From: Frigoribacterium sp. ACAM 257
GTDB lineage: Bacteria > Actinomycetota > Actinomycetes > Actinomycetales > Microbacteriaceae
Assembly (NCBI RefSeq): GCF_007954365.1
Contig: NZ_VOLO01000001.1
Coordinates: 310,001-374,000 of the forward strand
DNA: 64,000 nucleotides
Reading direction: 5' to 3'
In this document: in pieces, positions 6,873 to 15,761 of the stretch
Position numbering within the stretch: position 1 is the first letter of the stretch
Layout: every line of letters begins with the position of its first letter
Notes under the pieces: generated by a model
Databases searched by the model: none
The model's input: only the letters and a program-made list of their open reading frames with translations
What the model was told of the DNA's origin: nothing
Made by a program: the position numbers and the translations under genes

Positions 6873-9026
6873 GTGTCCACCCGCATCTACATCACGTCCG
6901 CAGAAGGCCACACCGGCAAGTCGACGATCGCCCTCGGCGTCCTCGACACGCTGAGCCACGAGGTCGGCCGGGTGGGGGTGTTCCGCCCCGTGGCGCGCTC
7001 GACGCGCGAGCCCGACTACGTCCTCGAGCTGCTGCTCGCCCACGACAGCGTCGACCTCGACTACGAGGAGTGCGTCGGGGTCACCTACGACGACGTGCAC
7101 CGTGACCCCGACGCCGCGCTCGCCGCCATCGTCAGCCGGTTCTCGGCCGTCGAGCGGCAGTGCGACGCGGTCGTCGTGATCGGCTCCGACTACACCGACG
7201 TCGGCAGCCCCACCGAGCTGTCGTTCAACGCCCGTGTCGCTGCCAACCTCGGCGCCCCCGTGCTGCTCGTCCTCGGCGGCCGCAGCGCCGCGGACGGCAC
7301 GACCCCGCGCACCGGGGCGGACATGCGCCAGGTGGCCGAGGTCACGACGGCCGAGCTCCGCAACGAGCACGCCAGCCTGCTCGCCGTCGTGGCGAACCGG
7401 GTCGAGCCCGAGCACCTCGACGACGTCGTCCGGGGCATCGGCGAGGCGCTCGCCGCGAGCCCCTCGGGTGCCGTGCCCGTCTGGGCGCTGCCGGAGGACC
7501 GCCTCCTCGTGGCGCCCACCGTCCGCGCCGTGCTCGACGCGACCGGGGCGACCTTCGTCCGCGGCGACGAGGCCCTGCTCGACCGCGAGGTCGAGGGCGT
7601 CGTCGTGGCCGCCATGTCGATGGAGAACGTGCTGCCCCGCCTGATCGAGGGCGCCGTCGTGGTCGTGCCGGGGGACAGGTCGGACGTGCTGGTCGCGACG
7701 GTGCTCGCCCACGCGTCCGAGACGTTCCCCTCGCTCGCGGCCGTCGTGCTGAACGGCGGCTTCGCCCTGGCGCCCCAGGTCGACAGGCTCGTCGAGGGCC
7801 TCGGCAGCACGCTGCCGATCGCCCACAACGAGCTCGGCACCTACGACACCGCGCTCGCGATCACCCAGACCCGCGGGCGTCTCGCCGCCGACTCTCCCCG
7901 CAAGTACGACCTGGCGCTCTCGCTGTTCGAGACGCACGTCGACGGGGCCGAGCTGCTGCGCCTGCTCGAGGTCAGCCCCTCCGGAGTGGTGACGCCCCTC
8001 ATGTTCGAGCACCAGCTGCTCGAACGGGCCCGCAGCGTGAAGAAGCACATCGTGCTGCCGGAGGGCGGAGACGACCGCATCCTCCGTGCGGCGTCGACGC
8101 TGCTGCAGCGCGGCGTGGCCGATCTCACGCTCCTCGGCGACGAGACCGTCATCCGGGCACGCGGTGCCGAGCTCGGCCTCGACCTGGCCGACGCCCGCGT
8201 GCTCGACCCCTTCGACGCCAGCCTGCAGGTGATGTTCGCCGCGGAGTACGCGAAGCTCAGGGCGCACAAGGGCATCTCCGCGAGCATGGCGATGGACACC
8301 GTCACGGACGTCTCGTACTTCGGCACGATGATGGTCAAGCTGGGGCTCGCCGACGGCATGGTCTCGGGGGCCGCGCACACGACGGCCCACACCATCCGTC
8401 CGGCCTTCGAGGTCATCAAGACGGTGCCGGGCGTGGGCGTCGTCTCGAGCGTGTTCCTGATGGCGCTGGCCGACCGCGTGCTCGTCTACGGCGACTGCGC
8501 CGTGATCCCCGACCCCACCGCCGAGCAGCTCGCCGACATCGCCATCTCGTCGGCCGAGACCGCGGTGCAGTTCGGCATCGAGCCCCGTGTGGCCATGCTC
8601 AGCTACAGCACCGGCGACAGCGGCTCGGGCGCGGACGTCGAGAAGGTCAGGGCGGCGACCGCCCTCGTGCGTGAGCGTCGTCCCGACCTGCTCGTCGAGG
8701 GCCCGATCCAGTACGACGCCGCCGCCGACCCCGTCGTGGCCGCCGCGAAGATGCCCGACTCCGACGTGGCGGGCCGCGCCACGGTGTTCATCTTCCCGGA
8801 CCTGAACACGGGCAACAACACCTACAAGGCCGTCCAGCGGAGCGCCGGCGCGGTCGCGATCGGGCCCATCCTGCAGGGCCTCCGCAAGCCGATCAACGAC
8901 CTCTCACGCGGCGCGCTCGTCGGCGACATCGTCAACACGGTGGCCATCACGGCGATCCAGGCAGGCACCGAGGCAGCCGGCACCCCGCGGGCCGCCGCAC
9001 CCACCACCGAAGGGAACACCCCGTGA
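6873..9026 (+). CDS. pta: Phosphate acetyltransferase
   Basis: Long-form Pta (717 aa; E. coli 714) interconverting acetyl-CoA and acetyl phosphate. Domains in order: an N-terminal BioD-like P-loop domain (SAEGHTGKST, residues 9-18), a central DRTGG-type domain, and the C-terminal catalytic PTA/PTB domain from about residue 385 (KHIVLPEGGDDRILRA, then MVSGAAHTTAHTIRPA and the VEGPIQYDAA segment). GTG at 6873 is chosen because TAGGCT (6860-6865) stands 7 nt before it. The stop overlaps the ackA start (GTGA), so the two are translationally coupled. Confidence 0.96.
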   Translation: MSTRIYITSAEGHTGKSTIALGVLDTLSHEVGRVGVFRPVARSTREPDYVLELLLAHDSVDLDYEECVGVTYDDVHRDPDAALAAIVSRFSAVERQCDAVVVIGSDYTDVGSPTELSFNARVAANLGAPVLLVLGGRSAADGTTPRTGADMRQVAEVTTAELRNEHASLLAVVANRVEPEHLDDVVRGIGEALAASPSGAVPVWALPEDRLLVAPTVRAVLDATGATFVRGDEALLDREVEGVVVAAMSMENVLPRLIEGAVVVVPGDRSDVLVATVLAHASETFPSLAAVVLNGGFALAPQVDRLVEGLGSTLPIAHNELGTYDTALAITQTRGRLAADSPRKYDLALSLFETHVDGAELLRLLEVSPSGVVTPLMFEHQLLERARSVKKHIVLPEGGDDRILRAASTLLQRGVADLTLLGDETVIRARGAELGLDLADARVLDPFDASLQVMFAAEYAKLRAHKGISASMAMDTVTDVSYFGTMMVKLGLADGMVSGAAHTTAHTIRPAFEVIKTVPGVGVVSSVFLMALADRVLVYGDCAVIPDPTAEQLADIAISSAETAVQFGIEPRVAMLSYSTGDSGSGADVEKVRAATALVRERRPDLLVEGPIQYDAAADPVVAAAKMPDSDVAGRATVFIFPDLNTGNNTYKAVQRSAGAVAIGPILQGLRKPINDLSRGALVGDIVNTVAITAIQAGTEAAGTPRAAAPTTEGNTP

Positions 9027-10216
9027 GCGCAGTCCTCGTCGTCAACTCCGGCTCGTCGTCGTTCAAGTACCAGCTGATCGAGCTGGACGACGAGACGACG
9101 CTCGCGTCGGGGCTCGTCGAGCGGATCGGGGAGGCGGTGGGCCAGACCCGGCACCGCAACCACCTGACCGGTGCCGAGAGCAGCAACGACTCGCAGTCGA
9201 TCGCCGACCACGCGGCCGGCTTCGAGGCGATGATGGCGGCCTTCGCCGCGCAGGGCCCGTCGTTCGAGGAGCACCCGCCCACGGCCGTCGGCCACCGGGT
9301 CGTGCACGGGGGAGTCGACTTCGACCGGGCGACCCTCGTCACCGACGAGGTCGAGAAGGCGATCGACCGCCTGTCCGCGCTGGCCCCGCTGCACAACCCC
9401 GCCAACCTGCAGGGCATCAGGGCCGCGAAGGAGGCGTTCGCCGACGTGCCCCACGTGGCCGTGTTCGACACGGCGTTCCACCAGACGCTGGCTCCTGCCG
9501 CGTACACCTACGCCATCGACGCCGAGCTGGCCGAGAAGCACCACGTGCGCCGGTTCGGGTTCCACGGCACCTCCCACAAGTACGTGTCCGAGAAGACCGC
9601 CGAGTTCCTCGGGCGTCCGCTCGCCGAGCTCAAGATCATCGTCCTGCACCTCGGCAACGGCGCCTCCGCCGCGGCGATCGACGGCGGCCGGTCGATCGAG
9701 ACGAGCATGGGGATGACCCCTCTCGAGGGCCTCGTCATGGGCACGCGGTCAGGAGACATCGACCCCGCCGCCGTCTTCCACCTGCACCGCGAGGCCGGCC
9801 TCGACTTCGACGAGCTCGAGACCCTGCTCAACAAGGGCAGCGGCCTGCTCGGCCTCACCGGCAGCGGCGACATGCGCGACGTGCAGGACAGCGCCTCCCG
9901 CGGCGACGCCGTCTCCGAGTGGGCGCTGGCCGTCTACCGCCACCGCATCCGGCACTACGTCGGCGCCTACGTCGCGCAGCTCGGCGGCCTCGACGCAGTG
10001 GTGTTCACGGCGGGCGTGGGCGAGAACAACGCGCTGCTCCGCCGCCGCACGCTGGCGGGGCTCGAGTTCCTCGGCATCCGCGTCGACGACGACCGCAACG
10101 AGCTGGCCTCGCGGGACGCCCGCCGCATCTCGCCCGAGGGCGCCCCCGTCGAGGTTCTCGTCGTCCCCACGAACGAGGAGCTCGAGATCGCCCGGCAGGC
10201 TGCGGCGCTCCGCTGA
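9023..10216 (+). CDS. ackA: Acetate kinase
   Basis: Acetate kinase (397 aa) converts acetyl phosphate plus ADP to acetate plus ATP, completing the Pta-AckA overflow route. Signature 1 is present at the N-terminus (VLVVNSGSSSFKYQL) and signature 2 in the middle (GHRVVHGG); RFGFHGTSHKYVS, HLGNGAS and the adenosine-binding FTAGVGENNA are intact. The GTG start overlaps the pta stop by four bases. A strong terminator follows 17 nt after the stop. Confidence 0.97.
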   Translation: MSAVLVVNSGSSSFKYQLIELDDETTLASGLVERIGEAVGQTRHRNHLTGAESSNDSQSIADHAAGFEAMMAAFAAQGPSFEEHPPTAVGHRVVHGGVDFDRATLVTDEVEKAIDRLSALAPLHNPANLQGIRAAKEAFADVPHVAVFDTAFHQTLAPAAYTYAIDAELAEKHHVRRFGFHGTSHKYVSEKTAEFLGRPLAELKIIVLHLGNGASAAAIDGGRSIETSMGMTPLEGLVMGTRSGDIDPAAVFHLHREAGLDFDELETLLNKGSGLLGLTGSGDMRDVQDSASRGDAVSEWALAVYRHRIRHYVGAYVAQLGGLDAVVFTAGVGENNALLRRRTLAGLEFLGIRVDDDRNELASRDARRISPEGAPVEVLVVPTNEELEIARQAAALR

Positions 10217-10233
10217 CGACCGGCCCCCTCGAC

Positions 10234-10282
10234 ACGAGAGAGGCCCCGGAGGCGCACGTCGCGCCTCCGGGGCCTCTCTCGT
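10234..10282. terminator. Bidirectional terminator between convergent genes
   Basis: Perfect 22-bp inverted repeat (10234-10255 with 10261-10282) with a 5-nt ACGTC loop between ackA and the convergent gene ending at 10317. There is no T tract, but the stem is the longest simple hairpin here. Confidence 0.8.
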
Positions 10283-10316
10283 CAGCAGCAGGGCACCGTG
10301 TGCCGGCCGCCCTGGC

Positions 10317-10997
10317 TCAGTACTTGATCGTGGCGAGCGCGTCCGACACGGGCGTCGCGCCCGAGACGAGCTCGAACTGCGTCTTGACCGCTGTGCCCTC
10401 GATGATCGCCGTGGCGATTACCTCGGCCACGTCGGCACGGGAGACCGTGCCGCGCTCGACGGTCTGGCCGACCGTGACCTGGCCGGTGCCGGGGTCGTCG
10501 GTGAGGCCGCCGGGGCGCACGACGGTCCAGTCGAGGCCGTCGCGGGCGCGCAGGTCAGCGTCGGCCTCGCTCTTCGCGCGCATGTACACCTGGTAGACGG
10601 CGTCGTCGTCCTCGGCGGGCAGCTGCGCCTTCTCCGGGTCGAAGTCATCGGTGCCGATGGCCGACACCATGACGTAGCGGGCGACGCCCGCCTTCTCCGC
10701 CGCGTCGGCGAGCAGGACCGCGCCGTCGCGGTCGATCGTGAGCTTGCGCTCTGCGCCGCTGCCGCCCCCGCCGCCGGCCGCGAAGACCACGGCGTCGGCA
10801 CCGTCGAGGTGGCCTGCGAGGGTCTCGACGTCCGTCTGCTCCAGGTCGAGGACGAGCGCACGGGCACCCGCCGCCTCGAGGTCGGACGTGTGGTCGGGGT
10901 TGCGGACGATGCCCACCGGGTCGTGCCCGGCGTCGGCGAGTCGGCGTTCGAGGAGCTGGGCGATCTTGCCGTGTCCTCCGGCGATGACGATTCTCAT
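10317..10997 (-). CDS. NAD(P)H-binding protein, atypical SDR (YwnB-like)
   Basis: About 226 aa with a Rossmann fold of the NAD(P)H-binding / NmrA-like group: IVIAGGHGKIAQLLERRL at the N-terminus replaces the usual GATGxIG, AVVFAAGGGGGSGAE follows strand 4, and YMRAKSEAD carries the Y-x3-K pair. Homologues are uncharacterised oxidoreductases or redox-sensing proteins. I chose ATG at 10997, giving MRIVIAGG directly; an in-frame GTG at 11012 adds five residues and cannot be excluded. It is convergent with ackA. Confidence 0.8.
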   Translation of the reverse strand: MRIVIAGGHGKIAQLLERRLADAGHDPVGIVRNPDHTSDLEAAGARALVLDLEQTDVETLAGHLDGADAVVFAAGGGGGSGAERKLTIDRDGAVLLADAAEKAGVARYVMVSAIGTDDFDPEKAQLPAEDDDAVYQVYMRAKSEADADLRARDGLDWTVVRPGGLTDDPGTGQVTVGQTVERGTVSRADVAEVIATAIIEGTAVKTQFELVSGATPVSDALATIKY

Positions 10998-11042
10998 GCA
11001 CCCAGGGAACACCCCGTGTCGCGCAGACCACTCAGCACCCGC

Positions 11043-11048
11043 TAAACT
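11043..11048 (+). promoter_or_regulatory. -10 element (TAAACT) of the SRP RNA
   Basis: TAAACT ends 5 nt before the predicted 5' end of the SRP RNA, as expected for a transcript starting at the mature end. Confidence 0.55.
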
Positions 11049-11053
11049 TCTCT

Positions 11054-11143
11054 AGGCTCCTCACGTGGCGCCATCCAGGCCAACTCCCCCAGGGCGGAAA
11101 CGCAGCAAGGGCAACCGGGCTCTGGCGGGTGCGTGAGGGGTCT
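11054..11143 (+). ncRNA. ffs: Signal recognition particle RNA (4.5S, small bacterial type)
   Basis: About 90 nt. The ends pair over at least 12 positions (AGGCUCCUCACG with CGUGAGGGGUCU, allowing G-U). The apical domain contains CAACTCCCCCAGG, GGAAACGCAGCAAGGG and CGGGCTCTGGCGGGT, the Ffh-binding region and tetraloop arrangement typical of actinobacterial SRP RNA. A CTTTTT run at 11147-11152 ends the transcript and touches the stop codon of the convergent signal peptidase gene. Confidence 0.95.
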
Positions 11144-11150
11144 CCACTTT

Positions 11151-12272
11151 TTAAGGGGCCGTGCTGCAGGTGGCTCCCAGCAGGCCGTAGTTCACCGTTC
11201 TCGTGGCCGAGACCGGCGACAGCCACGGCGCGGTGCCGGCCGTCCCCTGCACGCGGAAGGTCGCGGTGCTGACGCCGAGGATCTCCGCAGGGACCTGCCA
11301 GCGCTTGGTCGTGACCGTGTCGACCGGGAGCGTCACGCCGACCCTGTAGACGTTCCACGACGGCGGCTCGGCTCCGCCGTCCGGGAGAGGCGTCGGGACG
11401 TCCCACGTCAGCACGGGGGCCCCGAGCAGGCCGCCGCCGGTGCACCCGATCGTCGACGCGCCCACCAGCGTGCCCGTTCTCGCCGTGGCGGTCGCCGTCG
11501 CGCGGTCGGCGAAGGCCGCGAGGGTGGGCTCGGGGGGCGCGGCCGTCAGGGCGGCGGCGAGGGCGACCACGACGACGGTCGAGACGACGGCCGTGCCGGC
11601 AGTGCCGGAGGTGCGGTGCCGGCCGGCCGCGTGACGCGGCCCGTCCTCGGGGCGGGCGGGCGCCTCCTCGGCTCCGATCTCGTGCGGACGGGCAGGGGCA
11701 GGGGCGTGCTCGGTGGCGGCGAGGTCCTCCGCGCGGGGGCGGCGGAAGCCGATCATGGCGAGCATGCCGAAGAGGGTGCCGACGACGAACACCCAGCCTG
11801 GCGCGAGGGCCTGGTCGACCCACTCGCCGAGGCGCGGCGCCGACCAGAAGACGCGGTCCGCCTCCGCCACCACGACCGGCTCCGGATCGGTCACCGGGTT
11901 CGCGTCGCCCTTGAGGACGAGAGACCGGGAGGCGCCGCCTGCGTCGTCCGTCTCGACCACGCGGTGGGTGACGCGGACGCCGTCCGCTCGGGGCACGCTC
12001 ACGACGTCGCCGACGGCGACCTCGGCTGCGGGGACGGTCCGTGCGAGCGCGAGCGCACCGGTGGGGATGTCCGGGGACATCGAGCCGGAGCGGAAGATCA
12101 GGGGAGTGACGCCCGCGAAGACGGCGAGGGCCGCGGCCGTCAGGCAGACCACGCCGGTGAGCGCCCCGGCCCACAGCACCACCTCGCGGGCGAAGAAGCG
12201 CGCCCTGGCGTTGCGGCGGGCGTGGTCGGCCGGCGGCCGGTCGTGCCGCGCGCGTCCGGGGGAGGACGCCAT
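11151..12272 (-). CDS. SipW-type signal peptidase I with C-terminal TasA-like segment
   Basis: A 373-aa membrane protease. Residues 30-60 form a hydrophobic segment, followed by the catalytic SGSMSP (Ser64), HRVV (His103) and KGDANPVTDP; a His in place of the usual Lys marks the SipW/archaeal class. A hydrophobic segment at about 160-175 closes the protease domain. Unusually, after a Pro/Glu-rich linker there is another hydrophobic segment (about 228-244) followed by TLAAFADRATATATARTGTL, which closely resembles the processing region of the neighbouring TasA-like protein, and about 100 further residues with a beta-sandwich look. ATG at 12272 is chosen because GAGGGGAG precedes it and the more upstream GTG lies inside a hairpin. 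It probably processes the gene product encoded just upstream. Confidence 0.85.
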   Translation of the reverse strand: MASSPGRARHDRPPADHARRNARARFFAREVVLWAGALTGVVCLTAAALAVFAGVTPLIFRSGSMSPDIPTGALALARTVPAAEVAVGDVVSVPRADGVRVTHRVVETDDAGGASRSLVLKGDANPVTDPEPVVVAEADRVFWSAPRLGEWVDQALAPGWVFVVGTLFGMLAMIGFRRPRAEDLAATEHAPAPARPHEIGAEEAPARPEDGPRHAAGRHRTSGTAGTAVVSTVVVVALAAALTAAPPEPTLAAFADRATATATARTGTLVGASTIGCTGGGLLGAPVLTWDVPTPLPDGGAEPPSWNVYRVGVTLPVDTVTTKRWQVPAEILGVSTATFRVQGTAGTAPWLSPVSATRTVNYGLLGATCSTAP

Positions 12273-12313
12273 GGGTGGCTCCCCTCGTCGTGCGTCGGGC
12301 AGGTGGATCGTGA

Positions 12314-12359
12314 GGGGAACGGCGGAGTCGGGCACCCGACGCCGGACTCCGCCGTCCCC
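12314..12359 (-). terminator. Hairpin between the TasA-like gene and sipW
   Basis: Near-perfect 15-bp stem (11 bp uninterrupted, 12319-12329 with 12345-12355, extended by GGGGA/TCCCC with one bulged A). It lies between the two minus-strand genes and could reduce read-through from the substrate gene into the protease gene. There is no T tract. Confidence 0.5.
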
Positions 12360-12444
12360 GTGTCCGGGCCGCGTCCGCCACGGAGGTGGCGGGGGCCTCG
12401 GGACGCCCGCCCTGGGAGGCGGGAGCTGGGAGGACTGGGTGCCG

Positions 12445-13065
12445 CTACTGCTGGGTCGCGGTCACCGTCATGGTCGCGGTCACGGTCTTGCCCTGCACGG
12501 TGTTGGTCGCGTCGGCGGGGACCTCGGCGCGGACGCAGAGGTACTCGACCTGGTTGACCGTGAGCGCCCTCGCGGCCGCCGTCGCCGGGCCCGCGCTGAG
12601 CTTCGTCGTGCTGGGCGTGACCACCGTGGCGGGGGTCGCGCTGAACGTGGTGGCGTTGCAGGTCGGCGGCGTACCGACGTTGTAGGTGCCCGTGCCGAGG
12701 CTCGCGACGCCGAAGTTCAGCACCGGGCCGAGGACGGCCGCGTCGGCGCCGCCGGCGACCGTCGTGTAGGCGTAGTTGAAGGGGAGCGTGCCGCCGTTCC
12801 GCACCGTGAGGAGCGCGTACGTCTGGTCGCCAGGCTTCGCCGCGGTCATCGTCAGGCCGGTGAGGGCCGTCGTGACGTCCTGGTCGTTCAGCTTGAGGTC
12901 GAGCGTGCCCGTGCTGAAGCTGCCGGTCGCGGTCACGGTGTCGGTGAACGCCGCGAGGGTCGCGACGGTCCCGAGCCCGAGCACGGTGCCGAGGGCGAGG
13001 ACGGCCCTGACCTTGCCCGAGACGGAGAGGCGGTGGGCGCGCGAGGACGCCGTGGCTGCAGACAT
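12445..13065 (-). CDS. TasA/CalY-like secreted protein with SipW-dependent signal
   Basis: A 206-aa exported protein. After a basic start (residues 1-20) comes a hydrophobic stretch ending in TLAAFTDTVTATGSFSTGTLDL, the pattern of SipW-dependent signal peptides in TasA/CalY-family proteins, with cleavage expected in or just before AAFTD. The mature part is Thr/Ala-rich, beta-strand-like, with two cysteines. TasA proteins form biofilm fibres in Bacillus; that role here is only inferred. ATG at 13065 has CAGGAGAC as ribosome-binding site 9 nt away; the longer upstream reading is a non-coding extension. The next gene on the strand is the SipW-type peptidase. Confidence 0.85.
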   Translation of the reverse strand: MSAATASSRAHRLSVSGKVRAVLALGTVLGLGTVATLAAFTDTVTATGSFSTGTLDLKLNDQDVTTALTGLTMTAAKPGDQTYALLTVRNGGTLPFNYAYTTVAGGADAAVLGPVLNFGVASLGTGTYNVGTPPTCNATTFSATPATVVTPSTTKLSAGPATAAARALTVNQVEYLCVRAEVPADATNTVQGKTVTATMTVTATQQ

Positions 13066-13280
13066 GCGGGTGTCTCCTGATCCTGATCCTGACCGGTCTG
13101 CCGCGAGGGTGGGTCGCGGCCGGTGCGTCCCCGCTGGTGAGGCGGATCGGCGCGAGCTGGTGAGGCTCGCCCGGTGGGTCGAAGATACCAAGGAGGCGCG
13201 GCTCGCGCCAGGGGGCGCACCCACCCCCGATGAGGGGCCGAGACCACCTCCCTCCCGGCGCGGACGTCGGTGGCCCCGAC

Positions 13281-13286
13281 TACTCT
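13281..13286 (+). promoter_or_regulatory. -10 element (TACTCT) of dnaX
   Basis: TACTCT ends 6 nt before the GTG start of dnaX, with no Shine-Dalgarno sequence between. Confidence 0.5.
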
Positions 13287-13292
13287 TGTCCC

Positions 13293-15758
13293 GTGGTCAC
13301 AGCCCTGTATCGCCGTTACCGGCCAGAGAACTTCGCCGAGCTGATCGGACAGTCGCAGGTGACGGATCCGCTCCGCACGGCGCTGCGCGCCGACCGCGTC
13401 AACCACGCCTACCTGTTCAGCGGCCCGAGGGGCTGCGGCAAGACGACGTCGGCCCGCATCCTGGCGCGCTGCCTCAACTGCGCCGAGGGCCCGACCGACA
13501 CCCCGTGCGGCGTGTGCGACTCGTGCGTCGAGCTGGCGCGCGACGGCGGCGGCTCGCTCGACGTGATCGAGATCGACGCGGCGAGCCACAACGGCGTCGA
13601 CGACGCTCGCGACATCCGCGACCGCGCCGTGTTCGCCCCGGCGCGTGACCGCTTCAAGATCTTCATCCTCGACGAGGCCCACATGGTCACGCCGCAGGGC
13701 TTCAACGCCCTCCTGAAGGTCGTGGAAGAACCGCCGGAGCACGTGAAGTTCATCTTCGCGACGACCGAGCCCGACAAGGTGATCGGCACGATCCGGTCCC
13801 GTACCCACCACTACCCGTTCCGGCTCGTGCCGCCCGCGCAGATGCTCGAGTACGTGCAGCAGCTCGCCGAGAGCGAGGGCGTCGCGGCGGCGCCCGGCGT
13901 CCTGCCGCTCGTAGTCCGTGCGGGCGGCGGCTCGGTGCGCGACACCTTGTCGCTGCTCGACCAGCTCATGGCCGGCAGCGAGAGCGGCGGCATCGAGTAC
14001 GAGCGCGCCGTCGCCCTGCTCGGCTACACGCACGCCGCCCTGCTCGACGACGTCGTCGTCGCCCTGGGGCAGCGCGACGGCGCCGCCGCCTTCGCGGCCG
14101 TCGACCGCGTCGTCCAGACCGGCCAGGATCCTCGGCGCTTCGTGGAGGACCTGCTCGAGCGGCTCCGCGACCTCATCGTGGTCGGCGCGACCGTCGAGGG
14201 CGCCTCCGCCGTGCTGCGCGGCGTCACGCCCGAAGAGCTCGACCGGCTCGTCCAGCAGTCCCACTCCTTCGGCGCGGCCGAGCTGTCGCGCTCGGCCGAC
14301 GTGGTCAACCGGGCCCTCACCGACATGACGGGCGCCACGTCGCCCCGTCTCCACCTCGAGCTGATGATCGCGCGCGTTCTCGTGCCCGAGGCAGACGAGA
14401 CGACTCGGGGCGCTCTCGCCCGGGTGGAGCGGCTCGAGCGGCGCGTCGGAGTCGACGGTGCCGCCGGCGACGCTGCTCATCCCGCGCAGTCGGCCGTGGC
14501 CGCGCCGTCCGCATCGTCAGGGTCCTCGCGACCCTCGGGCCAGCGAACGGACCGCCCGTCGTCAGTCAGCGGCAGCGGGGCGGGAGCCCCTCAGCAGGCC
14601 TCGACCGCCGCGTCAGCGGTCGGGTCGTCCGACCCCGCTGCGGCCTCGGCGGCGTGGGGCGCCGTCGCTCCCGCAGCGACCGTGCCCGAGGCAGCGGCCG
14701 CGGCTGCGGCTGCGCCGACGGGGGCCGAGCCTGCGGCGGCGGCGGCGGCGAGCGAGCCCGCGGCCGCCGAGCCGACCGCGACCGAGCCGGCGACGCCCAC
14801 GGCCGCGCACTCCGCCGCCTGGGCGCAGACTCCCGCGGTCGAGGGCGCCGTCCCGCCGTCCGGCGGCACGGCAGCTCCCGTCGGCACGGTCTCCCTGCAG
14901 CAGATGCGCGACGCCTGGCCCGAGATCGTCGAGGCGGTCGAGAAGGCGCGTCGCACCGCCTGGATGGTGGTCGTCACCGCCAGCGTGCAGGGCTACGCGG
15001 ACGAGGTGCTCACCCTCGCGTTCCCCAGTGCGCACGACGTCGACGAGTTCAAGAAGCCCCAGGGCGCGGGCGAGGGCGTCAGCGAGTACCTCCGGCGCGC
15101 CATCCAGCAGGTGCTTGGCGTCCGGGTCAAGTACATCGCCCGTGTCGAGGGGCCCGCCGACGGGCCTGCCCCCGCAGCGGCCGCCGCCGTGGCTCCGACC
15201 GAGCCCGCACCGGCCCGCGAGGGCGAGCCCGCGCCGGTCGCTCCCGCTGACCAGCCGGCCCCGACCGCGGCGGCCCCCGAGCAGCGGACGGCGCCCGCGC
15301 CGGTGTCGGCCCCGTCCGAGGCCGCTCCGTCCGCGCCCGAGCCGCGCCCGGCGTCGGCACGGTCGACCGCGCCTGCGCAGGCCGAGGTGCGGCCGCCGGC
15401 CGGGCCCGTCACCGGGTGGGACGTGGCGACCATCCCGCAGACGCCCCCGCCCGAGCCCGACGAGCCCGAGTTCATCACGGAGGAGCCTGCAGGCGGCGTC
15501 CCCACGGTCGACGCAGCTCCGCCGCCTTCCGACGTGGCCCCGGCCGCGCCGTCGGCGCCGGCGGCGCGCGCCGCGGCAGCACCGCCTCAGGCGCAGGGAC
15601 CGAGCGCGAGTCAGCGCCGCGCCGCCGCGGGCGACCCCCGTCGTGGCATCCCGGCCGGGTCGCGCTACGGCGAGGCCGTCGTCCGCGAGATCCTCGGCGC
15701 CCAGTTCATCGAAGAAGAGACGATCGCTCCCCGCGTCACGCCTCAGAGAAGCGAGTAG
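13293..15758 (+). CDS. dnaX: DNA polymerase III subunits gamma/tau
   Basis: Clamp-loader ATPase (821 aa). The N-terminus YRRYRPENFAELIGQ is diagnostic. Walker A GPRGCGKT is at 44-51, directly followed by the zinc cysteines (CLNC...CGVCDSC), and FILDEAHMVT is Walker B. Residues about 390-530 and 620-790 are Ala/Pro/Ser/Thr-rich linkers around a small conserved segment (about 535-620, with MRDAWPEIVEAVEKARR), making the protein longer than E. coli tau (643 aa). No slippery frameshift sequence is visible, so only the long form is expected. GTG at 13293 is chosen for conservation and the -10 position. recR follows after 3 nt. Confidence 0.96.
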   Translation: MVTALYRRYRPENFAELIGQSQVTDPLRTALRADRVNHAYLFSGPRGCGKTTSARILARCLNCAEGPTDTPCGVCDSCVELARDGGGSLDVIEIDAASHNGVDDARDIRDRAVFAPARDRFKIFILDEAHMVTPQGFNALLKVVEEPPEHVKFIFATTEPDKVIGTIRSRTHHYPFRLVPPAQMLEYVQQLAESEGVAAAPGVLPLVVRAGGGSVRDTLSLLDQLMAGSESGGIEYERAVALLGYTHAALLDDVVVALGQRDGAAAFAAVDRVVQTGQDPRRFVEDLLERLRDLIVVGATVEGASAVLRGVTPEELDRLVQQSHSFGAAELSRSADVVNRALTDMTGATSPRLHLELMIARVLVPEADETTRGALARVERLERRVGVDGAAGDAAHPAQSAVAAPSASSGSSRPSGQRTDRPSSVSGSGAGAPQQASTAASAVGSSDPAAASAAWGAVAPAATVPEAAAAAAAAPTGAEPAAAAAASEPAAAEPTATEPATPTAAHSAAWAQTPAVEGAVPPSGGTAAPVGTVSLQQMRDAWPEIVEAVEKARRTAWMVVVTASVQGYADEVLTLAFPSAHDVDEFKKPQGAGEGVSEYLRRAIQQVLGVRVKYIARVEGPADGPAPAAAAAVAPTEPAPAREGEPAPVAPADQPAPTAAAPEQRTAPAPVSAPSEAAPSAPEPRPASARSTAPAQAEVRPPAGPVTGWDVATIPQTPPPEPDEPEFITEEPAGGVPTVDAAPPPSDVAPAAPSAPAARAAAAPPQAQGPSASQRRAAAGDPRRGIPAGSRYGEAVVREILGAQFIEEETIAPRVTPQRSE

Positions 15759-15761
15759 CCC

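Noticed and set aside
13281-15758. Programmed frameshift in dnaX
   Set aside because: No A-rich slippery heptamer with a following hairpin was seen; only the full-length product is supported.
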